Assembly: GCF_009906835.1 (NCBI RefSeq)
Contig: NZ_CP047652.1
Span: forward strand, 1,612,001-1,676,000
Origin: Aristophania vespae
GTDB lineage: Bacteria > Pseudomonadota > Alphaproteobacteria > Acetobacterales > Acetobacteraceae
Reading direction: 5' to 3'
Length of the DNA stretch: 64,000 bases
Made by a program: the position numbers and the translations under genes. Positions 9,079-19,136 of this stretch are shown here, piece after piece (within the stretch, counting starts at the first letter, position 1; every line of letters starts with the position of its first letter). The notes under the pieces were generated by a model that was given only the letters and a program-made list of their open reading frames with translations, was not told the DNA's origin and searched no databases.

Positions 9079-10671
9079 TTGGCCATTGAATATGATGCAG
9101 ACGTTATCGTTGTTGGTTCAGGAGCCTGCGGCTCTAATGTCGCTAACGAATTAGCTAAACAAGGCAAATCAGTTATTCTGTTAGAGGCTGGCCCCAATAC
9201 ACCACGCTGGAAAATTTTGGAAAATTTCCGCAATTCTGGCCGCCATTATGACCGTAACAACGCTTATCCCAATAATCCTTGGGCACCTACAAGTAACCAG
9301 CCAGGCTATATTAAAAATATAGGTAATTTTCGTGAACAACCCGGCATGCTCAAACTGGTTGGGGGCACAACGTGGCATTGGGGTGGCGCAACCTGGCGCT
9401 ATATTCCCAATGATTTTAAGATAAAATCACTTTATGGCGTCGGGCGTGATTGGCCAATCAGCTATGATGACCTTGAACCTTATTATTGCCGTGCAGAATA
9501 TGCCATAGGTGTTGCTGGCTCTGATAGTGAGGATCAATCAGGCAAGAACCCTGGGCAGGCTTATCCTCATCGTTCACAGCCTTATCCGGTTAATGCTGAA
9601 GAAGACGTCTATAACAGTACTTTACTCAAAAAAGCGCTTATTCCTCATGGCCACAGTGTTGTACATGAGCCTACCGTACGTATTCATAAGCCTTATGAAG
9701 GACGCCCGGCATGCCAGGGCAATAATAACTGTGACCAGGTTTGCCCTATTGGTACATTATATAATGGCTCAATATCGGCTGATCAGGCAGTGCGAAATGG
9801 TGCAAAGTTAATTAGCGAAGCCGTGGTACATAAAATTACCAAAGGTGAAGATAAAAAAATCCGTTCTATCAGCTACCTGACTTCAACAGGACAGGAACAC
9901 ACTCTTACAGCTAAATATTTTGTACTTGCCGCCCATAGTTTTGAAACAGCAAAACTCATGTTGATGAACGATATTGGCAATTCATCTGACATGGTTGGCC
10001 GTAATCTTATGGATCACGTGGGTATTAGCATGAGCCTTCTTGCTCCAGAACCAGTCTGGAGTGGAAGAGGGCCTGTGCAGCAAGCCACAATTATGACATC
10101 ACGTGATGGTGCTTTCCGCTCTGACTTTTCGGCCAATAAACACACATTAGGTAATAATAACCCGCAAATTGACATCGCTAATCGCGCTATTTCAGAAGGG
10201 TTAATGGGCAAGGCACTAGATGAGCGGATTCTGGATTGGTCAGCCCGCATTATGAATTTCTACAGCTTTCTTGAGCCTCTGCCTGAACCCACTAACCGGG
10301 TAGAACCTAATTCTGACTGGAAAGATAGTTTGGGTCTTCCAGGACTAAAAGTGACCTTCAATGCTTCTGACTATGTCAAGCGTGGCGCTAATCACATTGC
10401 CAAAGAATATAAAGACATCGCACAATTATTAAATGGCGAAATTATCACCATCAATGAAGAATTAGAAAATCATGATCATTTGATGGGAACAATGATCATG
10501 GGTAAAGAGGCCTCTGATTCTGTTGTGAATCATGAGGGACGCTGTTTTGATCACAATAATCTTTTTATTGCCTCAGTTGGCGTGATCCCTGCAGCTGGTG
10601 TGGTTAACCCAACACTCACAGCCATTGCCTTAGCAATCCGCTCAGCTGACATCATCGCCAAGGAGGTGTGA
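9079..10671 (+). CDS. GMC-family FAD dehydrogenase large subunit (sugar/polyol/aldonate dehydrogenase)
   Basis: A 530-residue flavin subunit with no signal peptide of its own, consistent with hitch-hiker export on the Tat-bearing small subunit. The dinucleotide-binding motif is VIVVGSGACGSNVANELA near residue 10, then VILLEAG. The GMC segment GGTTWHWGGATWR is near 95. A cysteine cluster CQGNNNCDQVCPIG is near 213-226, similar to the 3Fe-4S-ligating cysteines seen in related multi-subunit enzymes. The C-terminal catalytic region has NHDHLMGTMIMG and VNPTLTAIALAIR (GMC His/Asn). The start is TTG with AAAGG 7 bases upstream. The cytochrome gene follows after a single base. Confidence 0.92.
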   Translation: MAIEYDADVIVVGSGACGSNVANELAKQGKSVILLEAGPNTPRWKILENFRNSGRHYDRNNAYPNNPWAPTSNQPGYIKNIGNFREQPGMLKLVGGTTWHWGGATWRYIPNDFKIKSLYGVGRDWPISYDDLEPYYCRAEYAIGVAGSDSEDQSGKNPGQAYPHRSQPYPVNAEEDVYNSTLLKKALIPHGHSVVHEPTVRIHKPYEGRPACQGNNNCDQVCPIGTLYNGSISADQAVRNGAKLISEAVVHKITKGEDKKIRSISYLTSTGQEHTLTAKYFVLAAHSFETAKLMLMNDIGNSSDMVGRNLMDHVGISMSLLAPEPVWSGRGPVQQATIMTSRDGAFRSDFSANKHTLGNNNPQIDIANRAISEGLMGKALDERILDWSARIMNFYSFLEPLPEPTNRVEPNSDWKDSLGLPGLKVTFNASDYVKRGANHIAKEYKDIAQLLNGEIITINEELENHDHLMGTMIMGKEASDSVVNHEGRCFDHNNLFIASVGVIPAAGVVNPTLTAIALAIRSADIIAKEV

Positions 10672-10672
10672 C

Positions 10673-12136
10673 ATGAGTAAGAAGAACCTCTTTATCTCTT
10701 TATTGGCACTTCCTCTCAGTTTGATGACCTTAGGCCCTGCCGTGGCTCAAACTGCTCCTCAATCAAATGCTGTTTCTGAAAATGCTCTTATTGCCAGAGG
10801 GCAATATTTAGCCCATGCAGGAGATTGCGCTGCCTGTCATACAGTATCAGGCCATAAACTCTATTCCGGTGGCTATAGCTTTCACATGCCTATGGGTGAA
10901 ATTGTCTCGGGCAATATTACCTCTTCAAAAAAGTTTGGCATTGGAACATGGTCAGAAACAGATTTTGCCAATGCCGTGCGCAAAGGTATCTTGCCTAATG
11001 GCAGACACCTTTATCCCGCTATGCCATACACGGCCTATGCAAATATCACCGATGATGACATTCATGCACTTTACGTCTATTTCCAGCATGTACCCGCTGT
11101 AGAAACAGCTCCTGAGAAAAAATCCCAGCTCAAATTTCCCTTTAATCTTCCTGGCCTCATGACTGTTTGGAACTTTCTCTATGCTAAGCAGCAGCCATTT
11201 CAGCCAGATCCCACTCTTAATTCGGAAGAAAATCGGGGCAAATATCTCGTTGAAGGGCTTGGGCACTGTTCAACATGCCACACACCCCGCAACCAGATGC
11301 TTAGTGAGGATATGGGTAAGTTCCTAACTGGCGCCTATGTTCAAAACTGGCATGCTCCCAATATTACATCTGATGCCGTTAGTGGTATTGGTGGATGGAG
11401 CGACCAGGAGCTATTTTCATATCTCAAAACTGGACGCGCTGTGGGTAAATCACAAGCTGGCGGCCCCATGGCTGAGGCCATTGTACAAAGCTTTCAGTAT
11501 CTCACAGACCACGATATTAAGGCTATTATCTCCTATCTTAGAAAAGTGCCTGCCGTACGCACGCCAGGACAGACCTTTACATCCTGGTCTGTCACAAAAC
11601 CAAAAGAAGATAAATGGAATCACTATGAAACGGGTGGGAGTAAAAACGACCAACCCGGTTATAGAGATATTAGCACGCTTAATGGTGCCATGCTTTACAA
11701 TAATAATTGCGCCGCATGTCATGGTATTAATGGAGAAGGAAGCGAAGATCACATCTTTCCCTCTCTCACACAAAATAGTGCTGTAGGAGCAGACGATCCT
11801 ACCAATCTGGTTATGTCAATTTATGAAGGCATACATCGCCAGGGTGTCGGTTACAAAGCTGTTATGCCGGCTTTTAGTCAACAATATCAGGCTATTCATA
11901 ACTGGCTAAGCCCTGCTCAAATTGCAGCTATCTCTAATTATGTGACTGAGCGCTTTGGCCAGGGTAACGCCCATTTAAAAGCCGCCGATGTAAATTACAT
12001 TACGTCAAGGGCGACCGATACAGCACCCTTCCTAATTCGTAATGCTGCGATTTTAGCCGCAATTGGTATTGTTACTGGTGTCGTTATTCTAATTCTTCTT
12101 TTTGTCATGATCTCCAAATCACGGCGGCGCCCATGA
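10673..12136 (+). CDS. Tri-haem cytochrome c subunit of the FAD dehydrogenase
   Basis: A 487-residue exported, membrane-anchored cytochrome. It has a signal peptide (MSKKNLFISLLALPLSLMTL, cleavage near AVAQ), three CXXCH haem c sites (CAACH at 52-56, CSTCH near 200, CAACH near 345), and a C-terminal transmembrane helix (AAILAAIGIVTGVVILILLF) followed by a basic tail. It takes electrons from the flavin subunit and delivers them to ubiquinone at the outer face of the inner membrane. AAGGAGGTG at the end of the upstream gene serves as a strong ribosome-binding site, and the two genes are essentially abutting. It is the last gene of the operon, followed by a strong terminator. Confidence 0.95.
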   Translation: MSKKNLFISLLALPLSLMTLGPAVAQTAPQSNAVSENALIARGQYLAHAGDCAACHTVSGHKLYSGGYSFHMPMGEIVSGNITSSKKFGIGTWSETDFANAVRKGILPNGRHLYPAMPYTAYANITDDDIHALYVYFQHVPAVETAPEKKSQLKFPFNLPGLMTVWNFLYAKQQPFQPDPTLNSEENRGKYLVEGLGHCSTCHTPRNQMLSEDMGKFLTGAYVQNWHAPNITSDAVSGIGGWSDQELFSYLKTGRAVGKSQAGGPMAEAIVQSFQYLTDHDIKAIISYLRKVPAVRTPGQTFTSWSVTKPKEDKWNHYETGGSKNDQPGYRDISTLNGAMLYNNNCAACHGINGEGSEDHIFPSLTQNSAVGADDPTNLVMSIYEGIHRQGVGYKAVMPAFSQQYQAIHNWLSPAQIAAISNYVTERFGQGNAHLKAADVNYITSRATDTAPFLIRNAAILAAIGIVTGVVILILLFVMISKSRRRP

Positions 12137-12184
12137 CTCAGTGATAGACAGAGAGGCAAAAATTTAAACGGTCTTTATGACTAA

Positions 12185-12213
12185 AAAACCCGCCATTAAC
12201 TGTGGCGGGTTTT
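12185..12213 (+). terminator. Rho-independent terminator
   Basis: AAAACCCGCCA and TGGCGGGTTTT pair perfectly around a 7-base loop, closing the dehydrogenase operon. The A-rich and T-rich arms make it potentially bidirectional. Confidence 0.93.
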
Positions 12214-12361
12214 AAATTAAAAACGGGAGAAATAGTGGCTTAAAATGGCAAAACCATCAAAGATAATCTTCATTACCTTCTTTTAATCATTATAAACCCC
12301 CTATTCTTTCAATTATGTTATAAGGTTCGTCTCTTTCTCTGCCCATGTTATAGAGATCTGA

Positions 12362-14869
12362 ATGACGCGTAATTCTCTCCGGCCTGAAAGGCCTACATCA
12401 TCGGTTCACAAGCCAGTTTTTCGGCGGTACCGAACCTTTCTGGCTCTTGTCCTAGGGCTGATTTCCTTTTGCTGTGTCGGCACTCTCCTTGTCGGACTGG
12501 GATTTTATAGCCATTTAACGTCTGACCTTCCCAGCGTAGAAGCCCTACAGCATTACAACCCGCCCGTTGTTAGTCGTCTTTATACCTCTGACGATCAGTT
12601 GATGGCAGAACTCGCCTATGAGCGGCGGATTTATGTTCCTATTACGGCCGTTCCTGACAAAGTTAAACGTGCTTTTATCGCGGCAGAAGATCAAAATTTC
12701 TACAACCATAAGGGGATTGACCCTATGGCCATTGCGCGTGCGGCTTTGACTGACGTTTTTGCACGTCATGGCAAACGTCCGCTTGGCGCCTCTACCATTA
12801 CGCAACAAGTCGCAAAAGTGATGTTGCTAAATAATAATAATCTCACTTTAACACGCAAAGCGCGCGAGGCTCTCTTGGCCATGCGCATTGAAGAAGCCCT
12901 TTCCAAAGAACGTATTTTAGAAATTTATCTTAATGGAATTTATCTGGGTGCCGGTGCTTATGGTGTTGAAGCAGCAGCGCAATCCTATTTTAATAAGTCT
13001 CTCGACCAGCTTGATGATGCTGAAGCAGCAATGCTGGGAGCATTGCCCAAATCACCAACAAAATATAACCCTTTTCTACACCCTGATACTGCTCTCTGGC
13101 GCCGTAACTGGGTGTTAGATCGGATGCACGAAACGGGTGTTATTTCTGCTAGTGCCGCAGAAGCAGCCAAACAAGAACCTCTTATCCCACAAAAAAGGCG
13201 TCGCTCAGGACCACTTCCAACAACAGAATGGTTCTCAGAAGAGGTGCGGCGTCAGCTCATTACGCAGTATGGCAGTGATCAGGCTTTACAGGGTGGATTA
13301 GACGTTCACACAAGTCTTGACCCTTATTTACAGCAAGTCAGCACCCATGCCTTGCAAAACGGCCTTATGGCTTATGATCGCAGATATAGCGGCTGGCGCG
13401 GAGCGATCCAACATCTAGACACTATAAAAGACTGGTCAGCACAGCTTAATAAACTAACACCGCCTAGAGGCATGTTGACTGAATGGCGACTGGCTGTTGT
13501 GCTAACTCAAGCACCAGTTACAGTCGGTTGGAACGAATATAAAACGCCTAAAACAGCATCATTAAGAGCAGCAGACATAACATGGAGCCGGCGTGCCCAC
13601 CCTTTGCGCCCAGGTGATGTTATTTTAATTGAACCTGCCGCTGATGGCTCAGTTGCTCTAAAACAGATCCCCCAGGTGCAAGGAGCAACAGTCACTATTG
13701 ATGCTCATAGCGGGCGTGTTTTGGCCCTAGTGGGTGGGTGGTCTTTTAAGCAAAGCCAATTTAACCGCGCTACTCAAGCCCTGCGCCAGCCTGGATCTTC
13801 TTTTAAACCTCTAGTCTATCTCGCTGCCATGGAGAAAGGCATCTCCCCTTCTGAGACCTTTAAGGACTCACCCATTTCTTTCGGCGACTGGCATCCCAAA
13901 AATTACGAACATAATAACTGGGGTCCAACAACATTACATGATGCCTTAAGAGAAAGCCGGAACCTTGTTACGATCAGGGTTGCAGCCTATTTAGGTATGG
14001 CTGCCGTAGGTGATTTGGCCGTTAAAGCAGGCATGGTTGACTCTATGCCACCCTATCTGCCTGCTGCACTCGGTGCTGTGGAAACGACTGTTTTAAAAGA
14101 AGCCTCAGCTTATGCCGCTATCGCTAATGGCGGGCATGTCGTTAAACCGACATTGGTAGATTATATTCAGAGCCCGCAAGGCAACATATTGTGGCGCCGT
14201 GAAGGATTTTCTCTTAACGCCCCAGAAGGCGGCCTACCACAACTGACAGATCAACGCCCTGTTTTGGCAAGCCCACAAAGCGCCTATCAGATAGTGACTA
14301 TGATGCGCGACGTTATTAAACGGGGAACGGGATTTCGTGCCGGAATCGGTATCACCCAACCTATCGGGGGAAAAACGGGCACAAGTCAGGACTTTCGTGA
14401 CGCCTGGTTTGCAGGTTTTTCACCCGATATTGTAACAGTTGTTTGGGCTGGTTTTGATACACCACGTTCATTAGGCCGTAACGAAACAGGCTCGCGCGTT
14501 TCGGCTCCCATCTGGAACACCATAATGAAAGCAGCTTTATCAAAACTGCCTCAGCGTGAATTTCCTGCCCCTGAGGGTATAACTTTAGCGCGCTATAATA
14601 CAGGGCGCATCGTAGCTGTAGATGCGTTCAAAAATGACCAGACCCCTGGAGCTTCTGTGCCTCTACATGGCTTTGGTGCCGGCACGCAAAGCTTAACGGC
14701 TAGTGATACAGGTGCCGATATGATTCCTGATTCTGAAGAAGATATGGAAATTTATAGCAATAATAATGCCGCACCAAGCTCCTCTTCGGGATATGACACT
14801 TCAAATAGTACTGTCTCTCATTCTGATAGCTCATCTAATAGTGACATTGGTGTGGGTGGGTTGTACTAG
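12362..14869 (+). CDS. mrcA: Penicillin-binding protein 1A, bifunctional transglycosylase/transpeptidase
   Basis: An 835-residue class A PBP that polymerises and cross-links peptidoglycan. The order is a short cytoplasmic arm, one transmembrane helix (FLALVLGLISFCCVGTLLVG), then the GT51 glycosyltransferase with EDQNFYNHKGIDP (catalytic Glu), GASTITQQVAK and RKAREALLAMRIEEALSKERILEIYLN. The transpeptidase follows with the SxxK nucleophile in QPGSSFKPLVY near residue 480, ESRN as the SxN motif and GGKTGTSQDFRDAWFAGFSPD as KTG. The tail of about 60 residues is Ser/Asn/Asp-rich and probably disordered. The ribosome-binding site is weak. It is a single gene, followed at once by prfB. Confidence 0.97.
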   Translation: MTRNSLRPERPTSSVHKPVFRRYRTFLALVLGLISFCCVGTLLVGLGFYSHLTSDLPSVEALQHYNPPVVSRLYTSDDQLMAELAYERRIYVPITAVPDKVKRAFIAAEDQNFYNHKGIDPMAIARAALTDVFARHGKRPLGASTITQQVAKVMLLNNNNLTLTRKAREALLAMRIEEALSKERILEIYLNGIYLGAGAYGVEAAAQSYFNKSLDQLDDAEAAMLGALPKSPTKYNPFLHPDTALWRRNWVLDRMHETGVISASAAEAAKQEPLIPQKRRRSGPLPTTEWFSEEVRRQLITQYGSDQALQGGLDVHTSLDPYLQQVSTHALQNGLMAYDRRYSGWRGAIQHLDTIKDWSAQLNKLTPPRGMLTEWRLAVVLTQAPVTVGWNEYKTPKTASLRAADITWSRRAHPLRPGDVILIEPAADGSVALKQIPQVQGATVTIDAHSGRVLALVGGWSFKQSQFNRATQALRQPGSSFKPLVYLAAMEKGISPSETFKDSPISFGDWHPKNYEHNNWGPTTLHDALRESRNLVTIRVAAYLGMAAVGDLAVKAGMVDSMPPYLPAALGAVETTVLKEASAYAAIANGGHVVKPTLVDYIQSPQGNILWRREGFSLNAPEGGLPQLTDQRPVLASPQSAYQIVTMMRDVIKRGTGFRAGIGITQPIGGKTGTSQDFRDAWFAGFSPDIVTVVWAGFDTPRSLGRNETGSRVSAPIWNTIMKAALSKLPQREFPAPEGITLARYNTGRIVAVDAFKNDQTPGASVPLHGFGAGTQSLTASDTGADMIPDSEEDMEIYSNNNAAPSSSSGYDTSNSTVSHSDSSSNSDIGVGGLY

Positions 14870-14916
14870 AATGTCTTCAGAAAAACTTAACCATTATTTT
14901 GTGGAGTTAGACATAG

Positions 14917-16048
14917 ATGTCGGCTGAGACCGAAGCCCTCTCCAACCAGATCAAGCAGTCAGTGGCACTGCTGAGGAGGCATCTTTGACTGGGATGTTGC
15001 CAAAACACGCCTTGCAGAACTTAATCATCGTGTAGAAGACCCTGACCTCTGGAACGATGCAGAAGGTGCGCAGAAAATTATGCGCGAGCGCACTTTACTC
15101 GCTAACCAGATAGAAGGCGTTGAACAGCTTGAAAAAGATGTGCAGGATGCTCTTGAGCTAGTCGAGCTTGCTGAAATGGAAGCAGATAATGCTCTCATAG
15201 AAGAAAGCACTCAAGCTTTGCGGCAGCTAGCCCAGCAAGCCCAACAGCGTGAAACAGAAAGCATGCTTTCTGGAGAAGCAGACGGTAATGATTGTTACCT
15301 TGAAGTTAATGCTGGCGCCGGCGGTACAGAAGCTCAGGACTGGGCCAGCATGTTGCTTCGCATGTACACGCGTTGGGCAGAACAACATGGTTATAAGGTC
15401 TCGCTCATTGAAAATAGCGATGGCGAGCAGGCAGGGATTAAATCCGCTACAATTCTTGTAACCGGCCCTAATGCTTATGGTTGGCTAAAAACTGAAGCAG
15501 GTGTACATCGGCTTGTCCGTATTTCACCCTTTGACTCAGCAGCACGTCGTCACACTTCTTTTTCTTCTGTTTGGGTTTATCCTGTTGTGGATGATTCAAT
15601 CGAAATTGAGGTTAATGACTCCGACTTGCGTGTTGACACATTTAGAGCTTCTGGAGCCGGAGGACAGCACGTTAATAAAACGGATTCGGCAATCCGTATT
15701 ACACATATTCCTACTGGAATTGTGGTTGCCTGTCAGACTGATCGCTCACAGCACCGTAATCGCGCAACAGCTATGGAAATGCTTCGCGCTCGCTTATATG
15801 AAGCCGAACTGCAAAAACGAGAAGCTGCGGCTGCTGAAAATGAAGCCTCTAAAACAGATATAGGATGGGGCCATCAAATCCGATCTTACGTTTTAGCGCC
15901 TTACCAGCTTGTTAAAGATCTGCGCACCAACGTTGAAAAAGGAAATCCAGACGCTGTTTTAGATGGTGATCTGGATGCTTTCATGGCAGCTTCCTTAGCA
16001 CAAAGAGTAGGCGGTACACGCTCTGAAGCCAGTGCTTTAGCGCAATGA
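14917..16048 (+). CDS. prfB: Peptide chain release factor 2, made by programmed +1 frameshift
   Basis: RF2 releases peptides at UGA and UAA. Translation starts at ATG 14917 and runs 23 codons to an in-frame TGA at 14986-14988. The sequence AGGAGG CAT CTT TGA C is the classic autoregulatory frameshift site: an internal Shine-Dalgarno three bases before CTT, then TGA C. Skipping one base continues the frame from GAC at 14987 to 16048, about 376 residues in all. The product has the RF2 stop-recognition tripeptide ([15 protein letters not shown]) and the GGQ peptide-release motif ([17 protein letters not shown]). The shift is regulatory, unlike the other broken frames in this window. Confidence 0.97.
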
Positions 16049-16092
16049 CACCATCGTAAGCAGGTTTGTGACAAATTTTAGATCAGACCTGG

Positions 16093-16124
16093 AGAGAAGG
16101 AAGGCAATAACGTCTTTCTTCTCT
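16093..16124 (+). terminator. Possible terminator hairpin after prfB
   Basis: AGAGAAGGAAGGC and GTCTTTCTTCTCT can form a 13-bp stem (two G-U pairs) with a 6-base loop, 45 bases after prfB. No T-run follows, so its function as a terminator is uncertain. Confidence 0.4.
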
Positions 16125-16321
16125 TCAAAAGATATTAATATCTTACATGACAGCCATATAATAACTGTATGGGCTTGACATTCAGCGATCAGTTTTGTCC
16201 TCTATTTATGGTAAAAGAGGATGATAATGACTCTCATTTGATGCTATAATATGGGTGAGATAATAATTTTTGCCTCACAACTCATTTGAACTGAGATCGT
16301 AAGAAGGATAAAAGATCCACT

Positions 16322-17040
16322 ATGAAAAGTTATGTGGCCCAACAGCATAGACCAATTGACTATGTCATTGCAGTAGGGGTTGCATTACTTCTCGTTGGGG
16401 CCATCATTTTTGCCCTCACCCGGCATCAGACAGAAAAAGCAACAGCCAGCCTGACGCCTCTACAGGCAAGCATCATTACGCAGGCACCTTCTGCCGCTCC
16501 GGCAGCTGCTCCTCCTGCACCTGCTTTAATTGAGCCACCTGAACCTTATATCCCCCCTCCTAAACTTAATATTGCCGCCCCCCCAAACCTATTAAGAATG
16601 TGACGCACAAAAAACCTACAAAAGAAAAAAAGACGAAGCATTCCTCACAGGCCAAGCAAAACTCTCACAGTCAGTCACAAAATAATGAGGGTAAAGAAGG
16701 GCAGAGTAACGGGTCAGCTAAATCGGCAGCTCCAAACCCAGGTGATCATTCAGCAGGAGCACAACCTATTAATAATGTGCAGCCTGAATATCCATTAAGT
16801 GCCCAGGAGCAAAGTCGAGAGGGAAATGTCACTGCTGTTTGTGATATTTTAGCAAATGGAAAGCCTGCTCATTGTAAAATATTAAAAGTTCGCGGCGGCC
16901 ATGATTTTGCCGAAAGTGCCATGGACTTTTTAGAAAATTCTCCCGTGCGCTATCAACCTGCCGTGGTCAATGGTCAGGCTGTTATTGAGCATAATCACGT
17001 TCTTCACATCGATTTCGTTCTTACTGATGGCATGGATTAA
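16322..17040 (+). pseudogene. tonB: TonB-like energy transducer, frame broken at a C7 run
   Basis: Two overlapping frames (16322-16603 and about 16600-17040) together make one TonB-type protein. It has an N-terminal transmembrane anchor (DYVIAVGVALLLVGAIIFAL), a Pro/Ala-rich periplasmic linker (EPPEPYIPPP), a Lys/Ser-rich stretch, and a C-terminal TonB domain (VQPEYPLSAQEQSREGNVTAVC to HVLHIDFVLTDGMD). The break is at the C7 tract 16578-16584: eight C would read straight into PKPIKNVTHKKP. The site C CCC CCA also has the shape of a -1 slippery heptamer. It may be an assembly error, phase-variable slippage or recoding; the first is most likely given the other breaks here. It is the first gene of the exb operon. 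Confidence 0.85.
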
Positions 17041-17140
17041 AATGACACTTAAAGCTTCATCATATCCTGCCATATCCATTTTTTGGGATCGTGTCTCTTT
17101 CCCACCAAACAACGCTATTCAACGAGGATTATTGGGATCT

Positions 17141-18181
17141 ATGACCAGATTGTTCTGTCTTTCAGCACGCTCAAAATTTTTGCCAGCTCGAGCAAGACGT
17201 TATCAAGCCCTTGCGCTGGCTTTGGGGGTGAGCCTCTCTGGTCTGGCGCCCTGTGCTTTTGCACAAGATGCAGCACCCTCTCAAACTAATTATAATATCC
17301 AAGTTGATTCTTCGCATCCTGCCCCTATTTCTACGTCATCCAATAAGCAAAATCCCGAAGCGACCCCACCACAAGAGACAACACAAAAACAAGATGCTGC
17401 ACCTGAAAGTGCTGCTTCGGTTGCTTTACTCTCTGACAGCCAAACAACCGAAGCCCCGGCTGACAATCCTTATGGATTAAAAGCTCTTTGGCAGAATGGC
17501 GATATGATCGCTCGCATTGTATTGCTGATTATGGCCATTATGGCTGCTGGCACATGGATCATCATGGTTGTCAAATTCATAGAGCAGGCTCGTCTCTTTC
17601 AGGCTGCTCGTGAAGCATCGCGTAGTTTTTGGAACCAACCTTCTATCGAAGAGGGGGCTCACTCACTTAAAACAAATTCTCCTTTCCGCTATATTGCCGA
17701 AACGGGGCTAGCTGCAAGCGCGCAATATAAAGGTGCGGTCATAAATCAGATTAACCGTCAGGCCTGGCTGGAACTTTCTTTACGACGCTCAGTTGAAGTG
17801 ATTAGCTCACGTTTGCAGGGTGGTTTAGCATTTTTAGGAACAGTTGGCTCCATCGCACCTTTTGTAGGGCTTTTTGGCACCGTATGGGGTATTTACCATG
17901 CTCTTACTGCCATTGGCGTTGCAGGCCAGGCAACACTCGACAAAGTAGCTGGCCCCGTTGGTGAATCCCTTATTATGACAGCTATCGGCCTCGCAACGGC
18001 TGTCCCTGCCGTTTTAGGGTACAACCTGCTTGTGCGCCGCAATAAAGCCGCTATGGAACGGACACGTAATTTTGCTGCTGATATGCATGCAGTCCTCATT
18101 GGCGGGTTCCGTCATGACGCTATATTTAGTGACAGTCACGATGCACCCCGCACGACCCTTACGCCAAGCGATCGGGTGTAA
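17141..18181 (+). CDS. exbB: ExbB/TolQ-type proton channel subunit with signal peptide
   Basis: The MotA/TolQ/ExbB component of the TonB energising motor in the inner membrane. From the ATG at 17141 it has 346 residues: a signal-peptide-like start (RYQALALALGVSLSGLAPCAFAQ), a low-complexity periplasmic segment rich in Gln/Pro/Ser/Thr, then three membrane segments with the family core (LAFLGTVGSIAPFVGLFGTVWGIYHAL and GPVGESLIMTAIGLATAVPAVLGYN). An alternative start at 17042, immediately after tonB, adds 33 unconserved residues. Start choice is uncertain because both ribosome-binding sites are weak. It is followed two bases later by the first exbD. Confidence 0.9.
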   Translation: MTRLFCLSARSKFLPARARRYQALALALGVSLSGLAPCAFAQDAAPSQTNYNIQVDSSHPAPISTSSNKQNPEATPPQETTQKQDAAPESAASVALLSDSQTTEAPADNPYGLKALWQNGDMIARIVLLIMAIMAAGTWIIMVVKFIEQARLFQAAREASRSFWNQPSIEEGAHSLKTNSPFRYIAETGLAASAQYKGAVINQINRQAWLELSLRRSVEVISSRLQGGLAFLGTVGSIAPFVGLFGTVWGIYHALTAIGVAGQATLDKVAGPVGESLIMTAIGLATAVPAVLGYNLLVRRNKAAMERTRNFAADMHAVLIGGFRHDAIFSDSHDAPRTTLTPSDRV

Positions 18182-18183
18182 GT

Positions 18184-18612
18184 ATGGCTATCTCCTTTAA
18201 TAGCGGGAGTGACCATGATGAAGATGAGGTCGTATCAGCCATTAACACCACCCCTTTGGTGGATGTTATGCTGGTGCTGCTCATCATCTTTCTCATTACC
18301 ATTCCGGTTGCAACCCATACTGTTAAGGTAAATCTACCTGTTGACCGCAACCACCCAACGCAAACCAAAGCAGGCAATATCGTCTTGGCCGTTATGGCAG
18401 ATGGGCAGGCTTATTGGAACGAACAGCCTATTACAGATCATGCTGAGATGATCAGTAAACTCACACAGGCTGCAGGGCAAAAACCGCAACCGCAAATTCA
18501 GATCAGGGGTGATGGTGCCGCAAAATATGCTGATATTGGGCCTATTATAGCAGCCTGCCAGGAAGCAGGCATTGCTCATGTCGATTTCATCACAGTTCCG
18601 CCTCATTCTTAG
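18184..18612 (+). CDS. exbD: ExbD/TolR family biopolymer transport protein (first copy)
   Basis: A 142-residue single-pass inner-membrane protein. The short cytoplasmic N-terminus leads into the conserved segment INTTPLVDVMLVLLIIFLIT, whose Asp (in PLVDV) is the proton-conducting residue, followed by a periplasmic domain with KVNLPVDRN and the C-terminal ADIGPIIAACQEAGIAHVDF typical of the family. It pairs with ExbB to drive TonB. It starts two bases after exbB. A second, divergent exbD follows. Confidence 0.94.
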   Translation: MAISFNSGSDHDEDEVVSAINTTPLVDVMLVLLIIFLITIPVATHTVKVNLPVDRNHPTQTKAGNIVLAVMADGQAYWNEQPITDHAEMISKLTQAAGQKPQPQIQIRGDGAAKYADIGPIIAACQEAGIAHVDFITVPPHS

Positions 18613-18692
18613 TGTTTAAAATGACTGTTCCGGTCTTTTATTCACCTAAGCTTAGTTATTGCATTTAATCGTACCGCTGGAGGTCTCTCCAT

Positions 18693-19133
18693 ATGTCTCT
18701 CAATCTAGGCACAGACGTCACTCATGCTGATGAGAGCATTGTTGACATCAATACAACACCTTTAATTGATGTCATGCTGGTGCTGCTTATTATGTTAATC
18801 ATCACCATTCCGCTACAAACGCACTCTGTCTCAATTGACTTGCCCCAGGGTAAATCTCCACCAGGCAATATTCATCCTCAAACAATCACGTTAGATATTA
18901 ATTACGATGACAGCTTGAGTTGGAACGGCACTCTTCTTACTTCTGAAGAAGATTTACAAACTCATTTGCACGATATCGTATCGCAAAATAATGGAAATGA
19001 GACTGAACTTCATATTCACCCTGATAGGCTGGCTAACTATAAGACCGTTGCTCATATATTAGCCAGTGCCCAAAAATCAGGCATTAAAAAGTTGGGTATT
19101 ATCGGCCTGGATCAATTTATGGAAGGACAATAA
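18693..19133 (+). CDS. exbD: ExbD/TolR family biopolymer transport protein (second copy)
   Basis: A 146-residue paralogue of the preceding gene, with the same membrane segment and proton-path Asp (INTTPLIDVMLVLLIMLIIT) and a periplasmic domain ending in TVAHILASAQKSGIKKLGII. The two copies are clearly divergent outside the membrane segment, so they are not a recent duplication. Two exbD genes after exbB recall the tonB-exbB-exbD1-exbD2 arrangement known from Xanthomonas, where the second copy is needed only for some substrates. GGAGG lies upstream. The following gene starts three bases after its stop. Confidence 0.93.
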   Translation: MSLNLGTDVTHADESIVDINTTPLIDVMLVLLIMLIITIPLQTHSVSIDLPQGKSPPGNIHPQTITLDINYDDSLSWNGTLLTSEEDLQTHLHDIVSQNNGNETELHIHPDRLANYKTVAHILASAQKSGIKKLGIIGLDQFMEGQ

Positions 19134-19136
19134 TCA

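Noticed and set aside
14986-14988. In-frame stop near the start of prfB as a broken gene
   Set aside because: The exact CTT TGA C context with AGGAGG upstream is the known programmed frameshift.
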